DNA of 64,000 bases from Oscheius sp. JU75 (Eukaryota; Nematoda; Chromadorea; Rhabditida; Rhabditidae). Shown here one piece after another: positions 1-11,504 of the stretch (the stretch's first letter is position 1; the number at the start of each line of letters is the position of its first letter). The position numbers and the translations under genes are program-made. The notes beneath the pieces are model-generated. The model was not told where the DNA came from, did not search any database, and saw only the letters and a program-made list of their open reading frames with translations. Location of the stretch: NCBI GenBank assembly GCA_037178855.1, contig JASJZC010000001.1, positions 3,968,001-4,032,000 on the forward strand. Direction: 5' to 3'.

Positions 1-44
1 TACACGGTAGAATTTCATTTTTGCTTAGATACTGTAAATATTAG

Positions 45-1168
45 GGATCTTCTCTGACCTCGGACAGTTCCGAAATGGCCTTTTCGATGAAAGACAAAAA
101 GACGAAGAGCAGCAAAAAGAAAAAGTCGGGAAGTTGTAGTCCCGATGGTCAGCAGTATTCGAGAGTATTCATCTGGGAACTGAATGACATCTGTACTCTG
201 GCATATGTTCTTTGCAACAAGGTGTGTTGATTGCAAAAGTACAAGAAAAATTAGTTTAGGCCACATTTGCCCAGTTCTCCAGAACAACTCATTTGTTGCA
301 CTCGTTGACAAGTTCCATCGTCGGACTCTCCTTTCCAGCTGAACAACTCGAAGAGTTCGACATTTGCAATGTGGAGGATGCGGCTCATGAGGACAGTTTG
401 GCGGATCCCTCGATTGCCGACGGAAGAGCTGGAGTCGAAGTGAATCGTCGAGTGGCGAACAAGTACTTCTCTCTGAGACAGATCTACCAGGACATGGGAT
501 GCAAGACAGAGCCCGGGAGCAACTTCTGTGAGTTTTTTTGACGTTCCGTCGTCTTTCTGTTAAATCTTTGGGCTACTCTAGATTGTTAAACTTTGTATTT
601 TCAGCCCTGATCGACCGATGCCAAATGTCTGACAGAAAGGACGAAATTGACGAGGCCTACAGACAGATCGAAAGCCTGGCTCCCAACAGAGCAGCGGTGG
701 CTAGACGATGTATTGATATCGTCTTCCAGAGGTATCCCTTTCCCCGAATTGTTTCCAACCCTCTTTTATTTTAGATCAGCCCTCTCCCAAGCAGATAAAT
801 ATGCCAATGTGGTCGTGAGCACAGAGAAGTTACCAACAGCGGCAGCTCTTCTTCTTCAGGCTGGTCTTGCTCCGTCTGTTCCTTTGGAAAACATCTACAG
901 CTCGAACAAGGGCAGCAGAGTAAGTCAAGCTTTCAATTGTTTCAATTTCCAATTTTAGGACACTGTCATGGAGAAGATCACGAGCAAATTTGGCAAGAAG
1001 TGCAGTTACATAGTCATCAGCTCGGACCACGAGACTGTTCTTTTGGCCAAGAAGGAGAACATCCCCGTCTGGCCCATCATGTCCATGGGACTCAATCCGA
1101 CCTCCTCGACAGAAGCCCTAGAAAAGTTCTATTCGGCTCAGTCCAACTATCTTCTGGGAACGCCGTAG
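45..1168 (+). CDS. eya: Eyes-absent (EYA) family protein, 5' partial
   Basis: EYA proteins are nuclear co-activators of SIX homeodomain factors and normally also haloacid-dehalogenase-type phosphatases. Exons read as 45-221, 260-527, 605-731, 775-919 and 959-1168; introns are 38-77 nt and the stop is TAG. The C-terminal EYA domain is recognisable in order: RVFIWELNDI at the phosphatase motif I position, SLTSSIVGLSF, LEEFDI, LRQIYQD, NVVVSTEKLP, LENIYSSNKG, EKITSKFGKKCSYIVI and a short tail ending LLGTP. The first visible exon begins after an ATTAG acceptor and opens with a lysine/serine-rich stretch, so the N-terminal region lies outside the window. Oddity: the usual DLDET nucleophile motif reads ELNDI, and the GDG metal site reads SSD. 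Family assignment is strong; catalytic activity is doubtful. Confidence 0.88.
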
Positions 1169-1285
1169 AGCTCACTTTCGTGTCATCTCTTTGAATCTGT
1201 CTCGTTTACTTCGTGCCATGTAAATGAAATTGAAAAGAGTAGATATAATATTCCCACTTTCGGTAACTGATTGTGAACAAACTTG

Positions 1286-1420
1286 AACACAGATAAGTTT
1301 GGCTGACGCCCCGTTGGAGCTCGTGACAGGTAGATGCTGTTCCAGTCGAGCTACCTTGACAGGAGCAGCGTTCTCACCGAGATGGATCTCCCAAACTGGC
1401 TTGTATTGAAAGAGTAACTG
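1286..1420 (-). repeat. Dispersed repeat fragment, Helitron-associated
   Basis: This segment, read on the minus strand, resembles segments at 21650-21830, 22500-22690 and 37620-37795. Shared blocks include a 'gccaaactg' block, a 'gacaggagcaacgt'-like block and 'ggggcatcagccaaactt'. One of the related segments (22.5 kb) lies inside a Helitron-like copy with both ends, so this is probably a truncated copy of the same family. The rest of 1169-2020 shows no gene. Confidence 0.55.
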
Positions 1421-2020
1421 CTGTCACAAACGACCTATGACAATTGCACTTTAATATAGAGAGATGTCTTATAAACATATTTTATTTGGTTACACACTAG
1501 CAGAAGTGAGTAGATGAGCACATATTGTATTGGCATGGAATGGGAATATCACAGAATTCGATGAGGTTGCAGCTTACCAAAGAGATTGCCTCAGGCACAC
1601 AAAGTTAAAAGACAATCTCGTAGACAAAAGAGAAGGGGGTTATAGTGCTAAAACTGACCTCCCTGACATTCAGGGCCTACGTGACGCTGTAAACTAAAGG
1701 GAAAGACGGTTTGGGTCAGAAAGAGCTTTTGCAGGGGAGAGTCAAAACAGGAAATGTGGACAGATAGCGTCACCCGGATCAGTTATTACAGAGAGATAGA
1801 GAACTTGGATTATTATTGAGACGGGAGAGAAAGTTATAGATACAGTAATCCGGAAGAAACCGGACAACCCTGAAGCTACAGGAAAATGGAACCGATTCTG
1901 GGAGTAGTTAATCTACAAACAAACTCCAAGAGTCGGTAGACCGATCGACTACGAAAAAAGTACAGTAACGAGAAAATGCCTGGTAGAAAAAAATTATTAG
2001 AGGGGTAAGCCGAAGAGAGT

Positions 2021-3035
2021 TTAGTTGATGGTTCGGAGTCCAGATCGAGCACAGTACATCATGACGTTCCAATTGGAGAGACAGACCAGATCGTTCTTCT
2101 CGACCGTGCCAATTCGATCTCCAGACGGAGCCACATTGCACATTCGGAGACAGCGATCTCCAACTCCGAGGTCGCCGGCCGACATTCCGAGGAACTCGCA
2201 GCACTGTCTGTTGTCTCTGTTCTGGTTGGCACAGTACAGAATGCTCGACAGGTACTTCAAGTCGCAACCTTCCTGTTGGACAGCGGCGATCAGAGTCTCG
2301 GCTGCTACGTGTTCACGATGTTCGTAGGTACAGAGAGAGTGGCAGCTGGGAGGGACCTGAATGTTCGATTTATTGGTTACTCATAGTCCGACTCACATTC
2401 TGTTGACAGCAAGACAAGAAGAGATCGTCGACGGTCTTGCGAGAAAGACAGGGCGAGTAGGGAGGTCGGCTCTTTTCCGTGCCGCACTCACTGCTCAAAT
2501 CGGCGTCGGTGACCTCGGTTATTGGATATTCCTTGCTCAATAGCTTTGCGTCCCCGGATCCAGTTGGAGCTCGACGGATCTCGCTGCCCTTCTCGACAAA
2601 CTTCTCCTCAGCAGGAGCCTCTCCGTACGAACGAGCACGGGATGGAGATGGAGCAGGAGGTTGGGGCTGAAAATATAGATTAAGTTGGAAATATAGATTG
2701 GAGAGACAGAGACGATGTACCAGTTCCTTACCTGACTCTTAATGGGCTCGGATTCCTTTTTCTTTTCGGCGATTGTTTCAAATTTATCAAGTTTATGGGG
2801 GCATTTTTCCGTAACGTAGTCGACACAGCCAGATAAACATTTGTCTGAAGAAAAGATTGTTTGGAAAGAATAAATTTGAAATACCTAAAACACGTTCAGT
2901 ACAGCAGAGGACCTTGGGTAGAGAATGGCACTCGGGCAACTCATCGCCGCCAGCGGAGATTAATGGAGATACATGGAGAAGAATGACGGCGATAGACAAA
3001 GCCCTGAAATGGGAGAAGTCAGTAGAGGAATTCAA
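2021..3035 (-). CDS. Secreted DB-module (nematode cysteine-rich) protein
   Basis: Four exons are read on the minus strand: 3035-2885, 2844-2732, 2666-2397 and 2356-2021. The start gives a hydrophobic signal segment (ALSIAVILLHVSPLISAG). It is followed by a first cysteine-rich region (PECHSLPKVLCCTERVLDKC, CVDYVTEKC), a charged and proline-rich linker (KKKESEPIKS, PPAPSPSRAR), then a C-terminal DB module: CCQQNVPPSCHSLCTYEH, GCDLKYLSSILYCA, RQCCEFLGM, RCLRMC and a final CARSG. DB modules are nematode domains of unknown function in secreted proteins. Junction phases agree across all exons. The 5' end is less certain: an acceptor-like CCCATTTCAG falls inside the first exon, and a P/S/T-rich exon-like stretch lies upstream at 3204-3334, so extra 5' exons are possible. 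Confidence 0.8.
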
Positions 3036-3203
3036 CTTTGATGTTTTCCTTTATCAGGTCAAGGGACATGCTACACCAATGCTGTGACAACATGACAGTG
3101 GTGGGAGTTTGGGACACACACAGTTAACAGAAGGTAATCTAGCTGAGCGTTTCAGACAAAAGTGGACCGCCGAAAAAGTCATGGTATAATGCTTTGAAGA
3201 ATT

Positions 3204-3334
3204 TCAATTAGACGAAACGTACCAGGTGTTCATTTTCGTGAAAAGAGTCCTCCGCCACTGGACGTGGAACAGCCGCAGCTCTGGCCGAAGTTGGAGAAAT
3301 TGGAGTTGGAGAAGGAGTCGAAGGGGCGTTCCTG
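3204..3334 (-). other. Possible P/S/T-rich exon upstream of the DB gene
   Basis: On the minus strand a CCTTTTCAG acceptor is followed by an open stretch (STPSPTPISPTSARAAAVPR, then EDSFHENEHL) ending at a GTACGT donor. It is protein-like but could not be joined with confidence to either neighbour. A following segment (3090-3170) reads a short cysteine-rich frame ending at a stop. It may be an alternative 5' exon of the DB gene or a remnant. Confidence 0.3.
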
Positions 3335-3708
3335 AAAAGGATTTCTCTTTGAAAAATGAGGTCAATTCATTCTCCCGATGAATTTCCAGCCTTTGAGACA
3401 ATGCCCTACGGGAGAGACCTGTTCCGGTCCCGCTTTCACCCAGTTTCACTATCACTTGATAATTTTCATCCATTTCGCTCATGGGGGCGAGAAAAGGGAG
3501 ATCAACTGTCTGGCTAATGGTCGAGACTGTACTCTCTGGGAACTGGTCTTGACCATCTGCCAGTCGGGACCTGTACCCTTGGCAAACCGGCTCAGCACGT
3601 GCCGGGAACAATTACTTAGAAAACTAGTGCATGCTGTGGATTTGTAAACACATCAGGGCCTGTGATTATTTTGAAACCAAAAAGAGCAAAAAAAAAGCAA
3701 AATGTTCC

Positions 3709-4249
3709 AGCCACGTAAGGGGGTCGAACCCTTGACCGTTGGATTAAAAGTCCAACGCTCTACCACTGAGCTATAGTCTATTTCCAACCTCCAGCGGCAC
3801 TTACGAATTCTTTAAAGGTAGAATGCGAAAGGTCTTGCGAGGAAATTACAGTAGCCCGGGCTCAGATTCGCTATTTTTGAGTGTTTACAGTCATTTTTTC
3901 GTTGTTTTAACATTGGCATTGGATTCGGGGCCTAAGAATATCTACTTGACACCCATTTTGTAGAAAAATCTGCCAGAAAAACGCCTAAAAAAGCGTGGAA
4001 GCCGAAAATGGGGCTCTGCTCACATATTTTGGCCATTTTCAACGCTTTTCTTAGATATTTCCCCAAAATTTGTTGTCAAGTAGGTTTATGCATGTCTAGA
4101 ACTCGGTTACACAGTCAGAATTTGTAAAAAAGTATGCGGAAAATGAAGAAAATTCAAAGTTTTGGAATTTTTTGTTCGCGCGCAAATACTGTGCCGTCAG
4201 CGTTCAAATTCAGGTGCCGCTGGACGTTGGAAATAGACTATAACGAGGC
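3709..4249 (-). tRNA. tRNA-Lys(UUU), split by a transposable element
   Basis: Read on the minus strand, 3773-3709 supplies everything from the two linker bases and D arm (GCTC/GAGC) through the anticodon arm (loop CTTTTAA, anticodon TTT), T arm (AAGGG/CCCTT) and 3' acceptor strand (ACGTGGC plus T). The missing seven 5' acceptor bases (GCCTCGT) lie at 4249-4243 on the other side of a 467-bp element. Removing the element and one copy of its TA duplication gives a 72-nt cloverleaf with one T:T mismatch in the acceptor stem. A T-rich tract on the minus strand follows the 3' end (near 3690-3699), as for Pol III termination. As it stands the gene should not make a tRNA. Confidence 0.82.
3774..4240. 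mobile_element. TA-flanked terminal-inverted-repeat element (MITE) inside tRNA-Lys
   Basis: The left end TAGTCTATTTCCAACCTCCA and the right end read in reverse complement agree over about 26-27 bases with one mismatch. The element is flanked by TA on both sides (3772-3773 and 4241-4242), as expected for Tc1/mariner-type insertion. It is 467 bp long with no transposase frame, so it is non-autonomous. Its target is the D-arm/acceptor boundary of a tRNA-Lys gene. Confidence 0.85.
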
Positions 4250-5974
4250 CCATGGAACACTTATTTCGCAGTTGAACACGCTTTCAAGCGCTGTTTAAAA
4301 CATGTTTTTGATGGTTGTGGAAGATTGTCTTCCGGGTTCTTTATGCTAGAACATGCCTTGTTTTTGTTCAAAGACAAAATAAACCCTGGTTTGGTTCCTC
4401 AAAGAGAAAGGAAGCTCAATCTCGAGAAATAGACTGAGATTCTGGGTTTTTGTAAGATTATGCTACTCTATCTGCTCGGCAGTTTTTACTACACATAGCT
4501 ATAGAAACCCAAAAACTCTAATAGTTGTTTCATAAAGACAAGACTCACATTCTGTCTGCTGGTCCCTCCGAAAAGACCGCTATTGTTCTGCTTGTCGAAG
4601 GAAGCGTCTCCGCTGATGCCACCAACACCATGTGTGGACCTGAAAGACTTCTTCTTCATCATTATCTCTTTCTCTCCCTGATAGCTGCTCCAGTCCGGAT
4701 CACGCGCGTCGCGCCATCCTGACTATCCGGTTCGTTGCGCCATATGCCACAGGGCTAACGGTCTCGGCGCGGCGTCGAGACCGGACCGGGTGAAGATCAT
4801 CCTCCCCATTATCCCAAGAACAAAACTCACCAGTTGCCAGATCCTGTGCCAACGGAAAACGACGAGGCTCCGGTCTGAGGCTGGAGATCGGAAAGGGCCA
4901 GAGCGGCGCGAGGGCAGGGGCTTTCAGGGAGCATTGTGTTTCTGGAAAAACATTGATTCTGATGAAGATATGAGTAAGGAGAGAGAGGATGAGTCAGAGA
5001 GCTTCAGGAACGTGTGAACAGTCTTCTCTGTCTCGAGAGACATGGTTGAGATTACATGCGAGGAGCCCCGCCCTCGATGGTCAGCACCGCCTACTAGCCG
5101 TGCCAGGGGACGAGAGAAGAAGAGAATATAACAGCCGATTTCTTTTGGGAAGGAAGGAAAGTGACCAAGGGTGGGGCTTCTAGCCGCTAAGCTAAAGGAG
5201 ATGCTGGTGGTGCCAGGCTCCAAGGCTAAGGAAGCCCCTGTGTTATGCAGCCTGGTTCCTGGTGGAAACGACAGGAACCTGCCTTGCTAAGTCTGGTAGA
5301 GAAAGGACTGGATTGCAGAGAAAACTCTGGAGACTTTGCAAGACAATCGACTTACGGACCACTGGAAATTAAAACTCCACTTGCTGTTCATCAGCTTGCC
5401 AATCCTTTTGGTACAGATCTAACGCTTTCTAGAATTCTAACTCGCTTCGTAGATGCTCTGGTTTCAACGTATAAAATACAAGTACGTAAGCCAGGAGAAT
5501 ACCGATACTCTACCAGCTGCCTAAAGATTGCTTCCGCAACCAAACACTTTGTTCTACTGCAGAACTCTCTACAAAAGAAACTTTAGGACTTCAAATTAGA
5601 CTTGTAAACTATTGTCAATCTCTACTATCTAAAGCGCGATGGCTTTTGTGGCGGACTCTGTTTATTTGTTGGTTTGTTTGTACGAGGCCATGAAACAGAA
5701 GCGAGCCAATTACGCTGTTCAGAAGTTTTTTTGTCTAGAAACAGTTATTACCTAAATTGGGTGGCAAGTCATCTTTGGGTACACTCTTGTCTCCCCCAGT
5801 ACCAGGAAGGAATGTAGCTAATATAGTTTACTAATACTAGATAAAGAAATAATGTGGGAAGACAGGGAGGCTGGTGGTACAGCCAGAGGTGGACTGAACC
5901 TCTTAGGACCCGGGCAGGACGAGTCATCCATGACTTTTTGATACAAAAGTGGGACTTGGGGGATACGGACACAG

Positions 5975-6093
5975 CTCTAAAGCTTTGCTTTTGTCCCAAC
6001 AAAGCCACTGGAAGCCTTTCGTTACTACGAAGTGGCGCAGCCGCTAATGAAAAAATGAAGTCAAAAGGCGGCGAATCCGTCGGAGGCGGCTGG
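5975..6093 (+). mobile_element. Helitron-like 3'-end fragment
   Basis: It matches the 3' part of the copy at 56045-56309: 'gctctaaa.ctttg', 'gttactac.aagtgg.gcagccgc'-type blocks, then GGCGGCGAATCCGTC followed by CTGG and T. The end is the hairpin plus CTRR/T arrangement typical of Helitrons. No 5' end was found, so it is truncated. Confidence 0.6.
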
Positions 6094-6428
6094 TTGCCAA
6101 TAACTAACCTCAAACAAACTAACAAAAAGAGTCTACCACAGGTTCCATCGCGCTTTCACAGGTTAGATTCTTAGGAGACAAGTATACAATTAGTCGTTAG
6201 AATGTGGATGGTCAGGAGACTACAAAACACGGGAACGGATCTTGGATGTATATTTTGTGAGACTCGAAGAACGAGCGAGGTTCTGAAGTATTGTCCAGCC
6301 CCATGACTGCAAGTATGCTTTCTTTGAAACTCTGCTCTAGAGCAGCGATCTGTGCAAGTACATTTCGAACTGACCACTAGCGTATGATTAATACCTATGA
6401 TTTTAGTGTTAGCTGTGCCTCAACTTCA

Positions 6429-6489
6429 GAAAGACTTCAATGCTTCCTTCAAAAGTTTGAAAGACTTCAATGCATCCTTCAAAAGTTTG
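6429..6489 (+). repeat. Two-copy tandem repeat, about 31 bp unit
   Basis: The unit beginning GAAAGACTTCAATGC and ending CTTCAAAAGTTT occurs twice in direct succession with one base difference. It lies in intergenic sequence. Confidence 0.8.
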
Positions 6490-9400
6490 TTCTGTAGCCT
6501 GTACTTCCGATAACAGGGGGTCCAATTGAGACCTAACTATGCCCAGCTTCGGCGAAAAATCGCTCTCGCCGCTTACTGAAATGTGACTTTGACCCTCTTC
6601 GCCCCTGGCTGTCTCTATCTCTCCTACGAGACCTAGGGTCAAGGCAGTCAACCTCTGTTATGTCTTCTCCCAATCCTCAACACACTGGCAACGCTTTACA
6701 TGGTGTGGAGCGAGGCGAAAGTTGCAATCTGATAGGAGAGACAAAAGGCTGCTGTCCGAAAGGGTGAAGGCCGTCGGGTCCGGCTGACCGTGAGGCGACC
6801 CAGTTATGAAAACGAAGGCATTTCTGCCGAGAGTGTCTCCATGTTCCGGAGACAATTTATGATCATGTTCCGAGGATTTAGAGACGAAACGAACTGCTTT
6901 TTCGCTCTCCGGCGAGAGAAGACACATTTGGCAACATTGGGGGATTTGGGAGATACTGTAGCTGGTTGGCAACCTGCCAGCAGAGAAAGAGAGATCTGTT
7001 GCGAAAAGAAAGACAGATCTCCTATTGTGACGTCGATGGATGCAGCTAAACTTCACTCGAAAGATCTCTTGCAAAATTTTGGGAATACTCGAAATTATGT
7101 CAGACGCTAAAACTGGCAGAGAGCTGGTAATCTCCAAGTGTCCTTACAAATTCTCAAGAATGATTTCTCACTTTCGCAATCTGCGGGAACACATCATTGT
7201 TGTGACAATTAGCTGCAAACATGCATCGCAAATTCCAATTGCATTCTCTGAGCCAAAAGATTTTAAAAGAGAGCTTTGCAAAGAGAAAAAGTGAAGGGAT
7301 GGAAGGTAGAGAATGCGGATTTCCTAGCCACACACAGGTAAGACAAAGAGACAGCCCCGAACTAGTCGAACAAGCTCGGGAAGAATGTGAACAAGTTGCT
7401 GAAAGATATGTTGTTGTCTTTGAATAAGAGACAGAACTGGATGAATAGAAGAAACGAAGGGAGAACCTTCTGGATGGACCAAGGTCAACAACTCGGGTAA
7501 GCGGATAAACAGAGATGTGTGGAATTATGCGCATTCCAGGTGAGAGAGAAGGTCGTTCACTCTCGTCTCTAGGACTGTTTACTGCTGGCACGAATAATTA
7601 CAGTGAAAGGCAGGCGAGGACAACTTGGGTAATCATAATTTCTAGAAAAGACTGAATATGTAGGCTGGAGGAAAGAAATAACTTGACAAGGTTACAGGTT
7701 TCCGCATACACCAAATCTACAGAGCTACACATTTCTTCACTGTGAAAATGAACAAGCCTACCAGCTCCTAGCTCGAATATTTGACTGGCTTAATCATTTT
7801 CTAGCCTACCGACATGGGTACACTGTTCTGAGCCGCCTCCCGATCCCATACATCTATTCAAACAATCGGGTTACCTTCCAGCTGACTTGCAACAAACGGT
7901 CGACTTTTTGCCAAACTTTTTCAGCCGCCGCCACCCAAACTTTCGCTCCGAACATATTTTTTTCGCCTGTTCTGTCTCGCGAACCCCTCTCCGTCTTATC
8001 TGAGAGCTCCTTGATGACCTTTTGTTTAGTTGCGACGAAACCGAAAATGCTGCTGTCTATCATCTGCCCTTTCTGGTTCAAGGCTAGCGCTCGCGCAACG
8101 GAGAGAGAGGCATATTTTCACACCTACACGAAAGCCGATAAATTTCAGAGGCGCGCGGGACACGAACATCTCTGTGGCGGCGGTGGATAAACGGACATAC
8201 TTATTGCCAAAGGGTCGAAAAATGTTATGATTCATTGGAAGCTAGTAATTTCTCAGAGGACTTGGACAATCTGGGAATTTTAGCCGCATAGATCAAAATG
8301 TCTGTCTTTGGCATGAAGCAGACATCAAGTACCCTTTTTACCCTCACGTCGATAGATTGATACTTCTGACATGGGCTTTGATCAACTAGAGAAACCACTA
8401 CGGAACTGAGCTGGTACACAACTTTTACCCTCCAAGTAGGTTTGAGTAGAGCTGTATCGGTGAAATAAAAAAAGAGCCTGGAGGATTGAAAACAGATTTT
8501 CTGAAGATTCCTACAATACAAAACTTGGGTAATAATTGTAACGTTTGCTCATCTTGTTCGTAGTTTCGATTGCTTTGAAAGTCGTTTGGTTTTTGGAATA
8601 AAAACAATTCTCCATAATATCCATCTCAAAATTTTTTTTACGAAATCGAGAAAAGCCAGTCCCAAGAGCTGATTAATTCCCGATCATTTAAGCGGATGAA
8701 TCTGCCGAGATCCACCGCAACCGGGACCAATTATGACACATCGGGAGAGAATGAAAAAAAGAAGAGGAAAGTTTCATGAGGACAAGTTATGAAGACGTAT
8801 TTATACGTTTTCCAGGATCAGGTGGGTGAGTGTGGATTGTGTCAAGGACAGATTCTGTGTTGGGGCTACTTCTCCCGTGGAAAGCACACGTCATCCCCCT
8901 CTCTCTAATCGGCAAGATCGTTTCCGAAAAGCCGGGGAGATCCTTTGTGGAAGAAATAACGAGAGAATATTGCGCAACAAGATGACGGGAGGATCTAATT
9001 GGAACAAAACAGAAACATAGACTATGAACCATCGGATATCCAGTGATTCACAGGGTGGACTTCCAGTCAACAGAGGTACTGTATCCACAGAATTGTCTTC
9101 TTTAGTGTCTACCTCATTTCCCAATCGCGGTACAGGATTAAGCTGCAGATTAACTTTATAAAAGCTCTCGGAGCTAGCCAATTCTCTGCAGTTCACCTTG
9201 GCTACCAGTTGTTTGCGAGCGATCCCGGGCTCTTTTGTAACTGGAATTGCTGGTCTCTCTTCCGACTTGTCAATTTGAAAAAGACCTCAACTTGACAAAT
9301 GTCATTAGGATATTCAGTGGATTTCCGTTTCTGCACTGGATCCTCAGGTATGTTCCCCTGTCAGTATTCTCCTAGTCATCCTTCAAGGTCTTGTTACTTT

Positions 9401-9535
9401 TAAATAAACTTGGAGAACTGTCCAGACAGATGCTAAAACAGTCCGGTTCTGACCTTACCTACTTTCCTGGGAACAGATGACTCTCGGCTTTCATAACGAC
9501 TCAACAGCTATTTTGATCAGTTAGCTTCCGCTATC

Positions 9536-9946
9536 ATGAGCTTCGCGCCGCCGTCAAGGTCTCCCGGAGAATATGCGATAGATCCCGAGCCTGGTACCGG
9601 CCGGCATGCGGCGGAAGGAAAGTTGTCTCCTCTTCGAGACCGCTTCTCTTCGGGGATTGTCATAGAGTACATAGCGGTTCGTGGGTCATTTTGGCAGCTA
9701 AGGGTCAAGGCTGCTTCTGTTATGAACAAGAAAAAACTGCTGGAATGCCGATCATCATCAGCTGATCGAATAGCCGGACCCTATATTGTTTTCGTGATGC
9801 TTCTCTTTGTCACCAGCTGGCTATGTTGCCAATTCGGCACCGATTTTCGCAGATTCGAGAACCGGCCCATCTCTTCTTGGCAGTTCCCGGGGCCCCGCAG
9901 GTTCGCGCAAGAAGCCGCCATCGCTAGCCTAGCCACGGCTGGCTAA
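9536..9946 (+). other. Unassigned 136-codon open frame
   Basis: A single open frame in a relatively GC-rich patch. It contains one plausible membrane segment (GPYIVFVMLLFVTSWLCC) but no signal peptide, no recognisable domain, and a long overlapping frame on the minus strand. It is as likely a chance frame as a gene. Confidence 0.15.
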
Positions 9947-10027
9947 TCCGAGATTCGGGGACTGTTCCCGGAGAAGAGACTGTCAAGGATCAAAACACTT
10001 TGCAAGTCGTAAACAAATCTCCCCGTC

Positions 10028-10035
10028 TATATAAG
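10028..10035 (+). promoter_or_regulatory. TATA-box-like element
   Basis: TATATAAG stands alone in intergenic sequence. The only candidate downstream is a 79-codon hydrophobic open frame at 10226-10465 that I cannot assign to a family. It could belong to a non-coding transcript. Confidence 0.25.
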
Positions 10036-11072
10036 CTGGTCGAGTCGAGGAAAACAACGTCGTAGTCTGCTTCTCCTCGTCTGCCTGCCTGAAGCTATAG
10101 CTTAACTACTCAAACCGACAACGTTTGCTATACATTTTTACTCAGAAGAAATCGAGCGAGAGTAGGGTATTCGGAGAAGAATTCTATTTATTTGATATCA
10201 ATGCCCGTTGTTTTTTCTTGATTAAATGCCCACTATTGAGCAGAAACTTTTGAAGTTCTGGTTAGTATTCTCTGTGACAGACGGATTCAAAACTCTGTCC
10301 GCATCTATAGTTCTACACTTGATGCTTGTTCAATCGACTCCTTTTTCTTCACCCCATCTTGTAGCTCTTGCTCTTTACAGTGTCCACTACTGTTCGATAG
10401 GCGTTATAATAGCATCCTATGATTATCTAGTGGCAAGCCTAAGGTCCAGTTCGCAAAGCCTTTAGCTAATCTCTGTTTCACGGGTACACTTATAAAACAT
10501 TGGCTAAATGAACGACTCAAGGTACATGTCTGAACTTTGGCCCGCTTGGCCAATCCAGACCGATGGTCCGTTCTCACACACGTCCCGACAAGATCTGCCA
10601 CCAAAGTGAGAAAGTGCAAAACGGCCTCTCGGTGAAAGTCCGCATTCTCACCCGTCCGCACTTTATTCCTGAAGTGAACGAGACTATTTGAGAGAATTTG
10701 TCGACGACGATTGGCATCGGCGCTGGCATCTCTCAGCCTGACTATATGGCATAGAGACAAAAGGCATTCCAGTGAGCGACATAGAGCGACGAACATGCCT
10801 AAGCCGAAGATCTTTAATCGAATCGCTGGAACATTCTGGAAAATTGAATGTGCTTGCAGATTGGCACCTATGCCGAGCAGTCAACCTGAGTAATCTAAAC
10901 TATAAAGTGAAGTACAACCTCGTCGAAGAGCAAGTATCAATGACAATAGGAAGCAGTTCAGTATATTCTGTACTTCTAAAGCAATTTACGACTCTGAATC
11001 TCAATGTCCACAGGTGGTCTTCGTTACCCAACGAACTTGTGGTCTTACTCAAGTCTTTGAACCCAACTAATG

Positions 11073-11115
11073 AATAAGGAACTCAAATTGTACAGATACA
11101 ATTTGAGTTCTTATT
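11073..11115. repeat. Compact inverted repeat (18-bp stem, one bulge)
   Basis: AATAAGGAACTCAAATTGT and its complement ACAATTTGAGTTCTTATT are separated by six bases. Pairing is perfect apart from one extra G. It lies about 390 bp past the stop of the cys-loop channel gene and could form an RNA hairpin or DNA cruciform. It is shorter than a normal microRNA precursor. Confidence 0.85.
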
Positions 11116-11504
11116 GTTTGCCATCCTAGAAAATATTCCAGGTTTTTCTACTGAGAGCAGAAAAGACGTCTACCAACTGTCAGTCTCTGTCAGACGGAGT
11201 GTTCGGGGTCCACTCGTTTTTGTCTTGTTTGTCTCAATCCACTTGTGAGAGACAAAGGGACGCGTTTTCTCGTAAGAGGTCCATCAAGTGAAACGATCCG
11301 ATCCGAGAAAGTTTCCGGATTATTTGCTTCACATCTCTCGTCGATGGCAAAGGAACCAGGCACGTACCAGGCACGAGAAGAGCTTCTCGTTGCAAATCCG
11401 CGACGACACGTTCTTCTGCTGGCGGGCTTTTTTGAAATCCCGGGGCCCGTCGCGATACAAATTTCGTTGAAAACTTTAGTGCCAATGGACAAGGGGATCA
11501 ATTG

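Larger units (their letters stand above)
4250..9516. other. Gene-poor region, no supported gene
   Basis: Several open frames of 100-160 codons exist on both strands, for example 5245-5586 (+), 6658-7137 (-) and 7154-7591 (-). None shows a recognisable domain, consistent splice structure or signal peptide, and most overlap comparable frames on the other strand. Minor structures seen: an 8-bp GC-rich hairpin near 4757-4784, a Helitron 3' end at about 5975-6093 and a tandem duplication at 6429-6489. Confidence 0.5.

Noticed and set aside
15-311. 98-codon minus-strand frame over the first EYA exons
   Set aside because: It is the complement of EYA coding sequence, which has strong domain support on the plus strand.
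1908-2267. 119-codon minus-strand frame over the DB gene
   Set aside because: Wrong frame of the same exon; the frame ending at 2021 has the cysteine pattern of the DB module.
5245-5586. 113-codon plus frame, considered as a homing-endonuclease-like remnant
   Set aside because: No LAGLIDADG or other diagnostic motif could be found.
6658-7591. Two long minus-strand frames (159 and 145 codons)
   Set aside because: No domain, low-complexity serine content, and overlapping plus-strand frames of similar length; treated as chance.
10404-10796. 130-codon minus frame
   Set aside because: No domain or splice context, overlapped by several plus frames.
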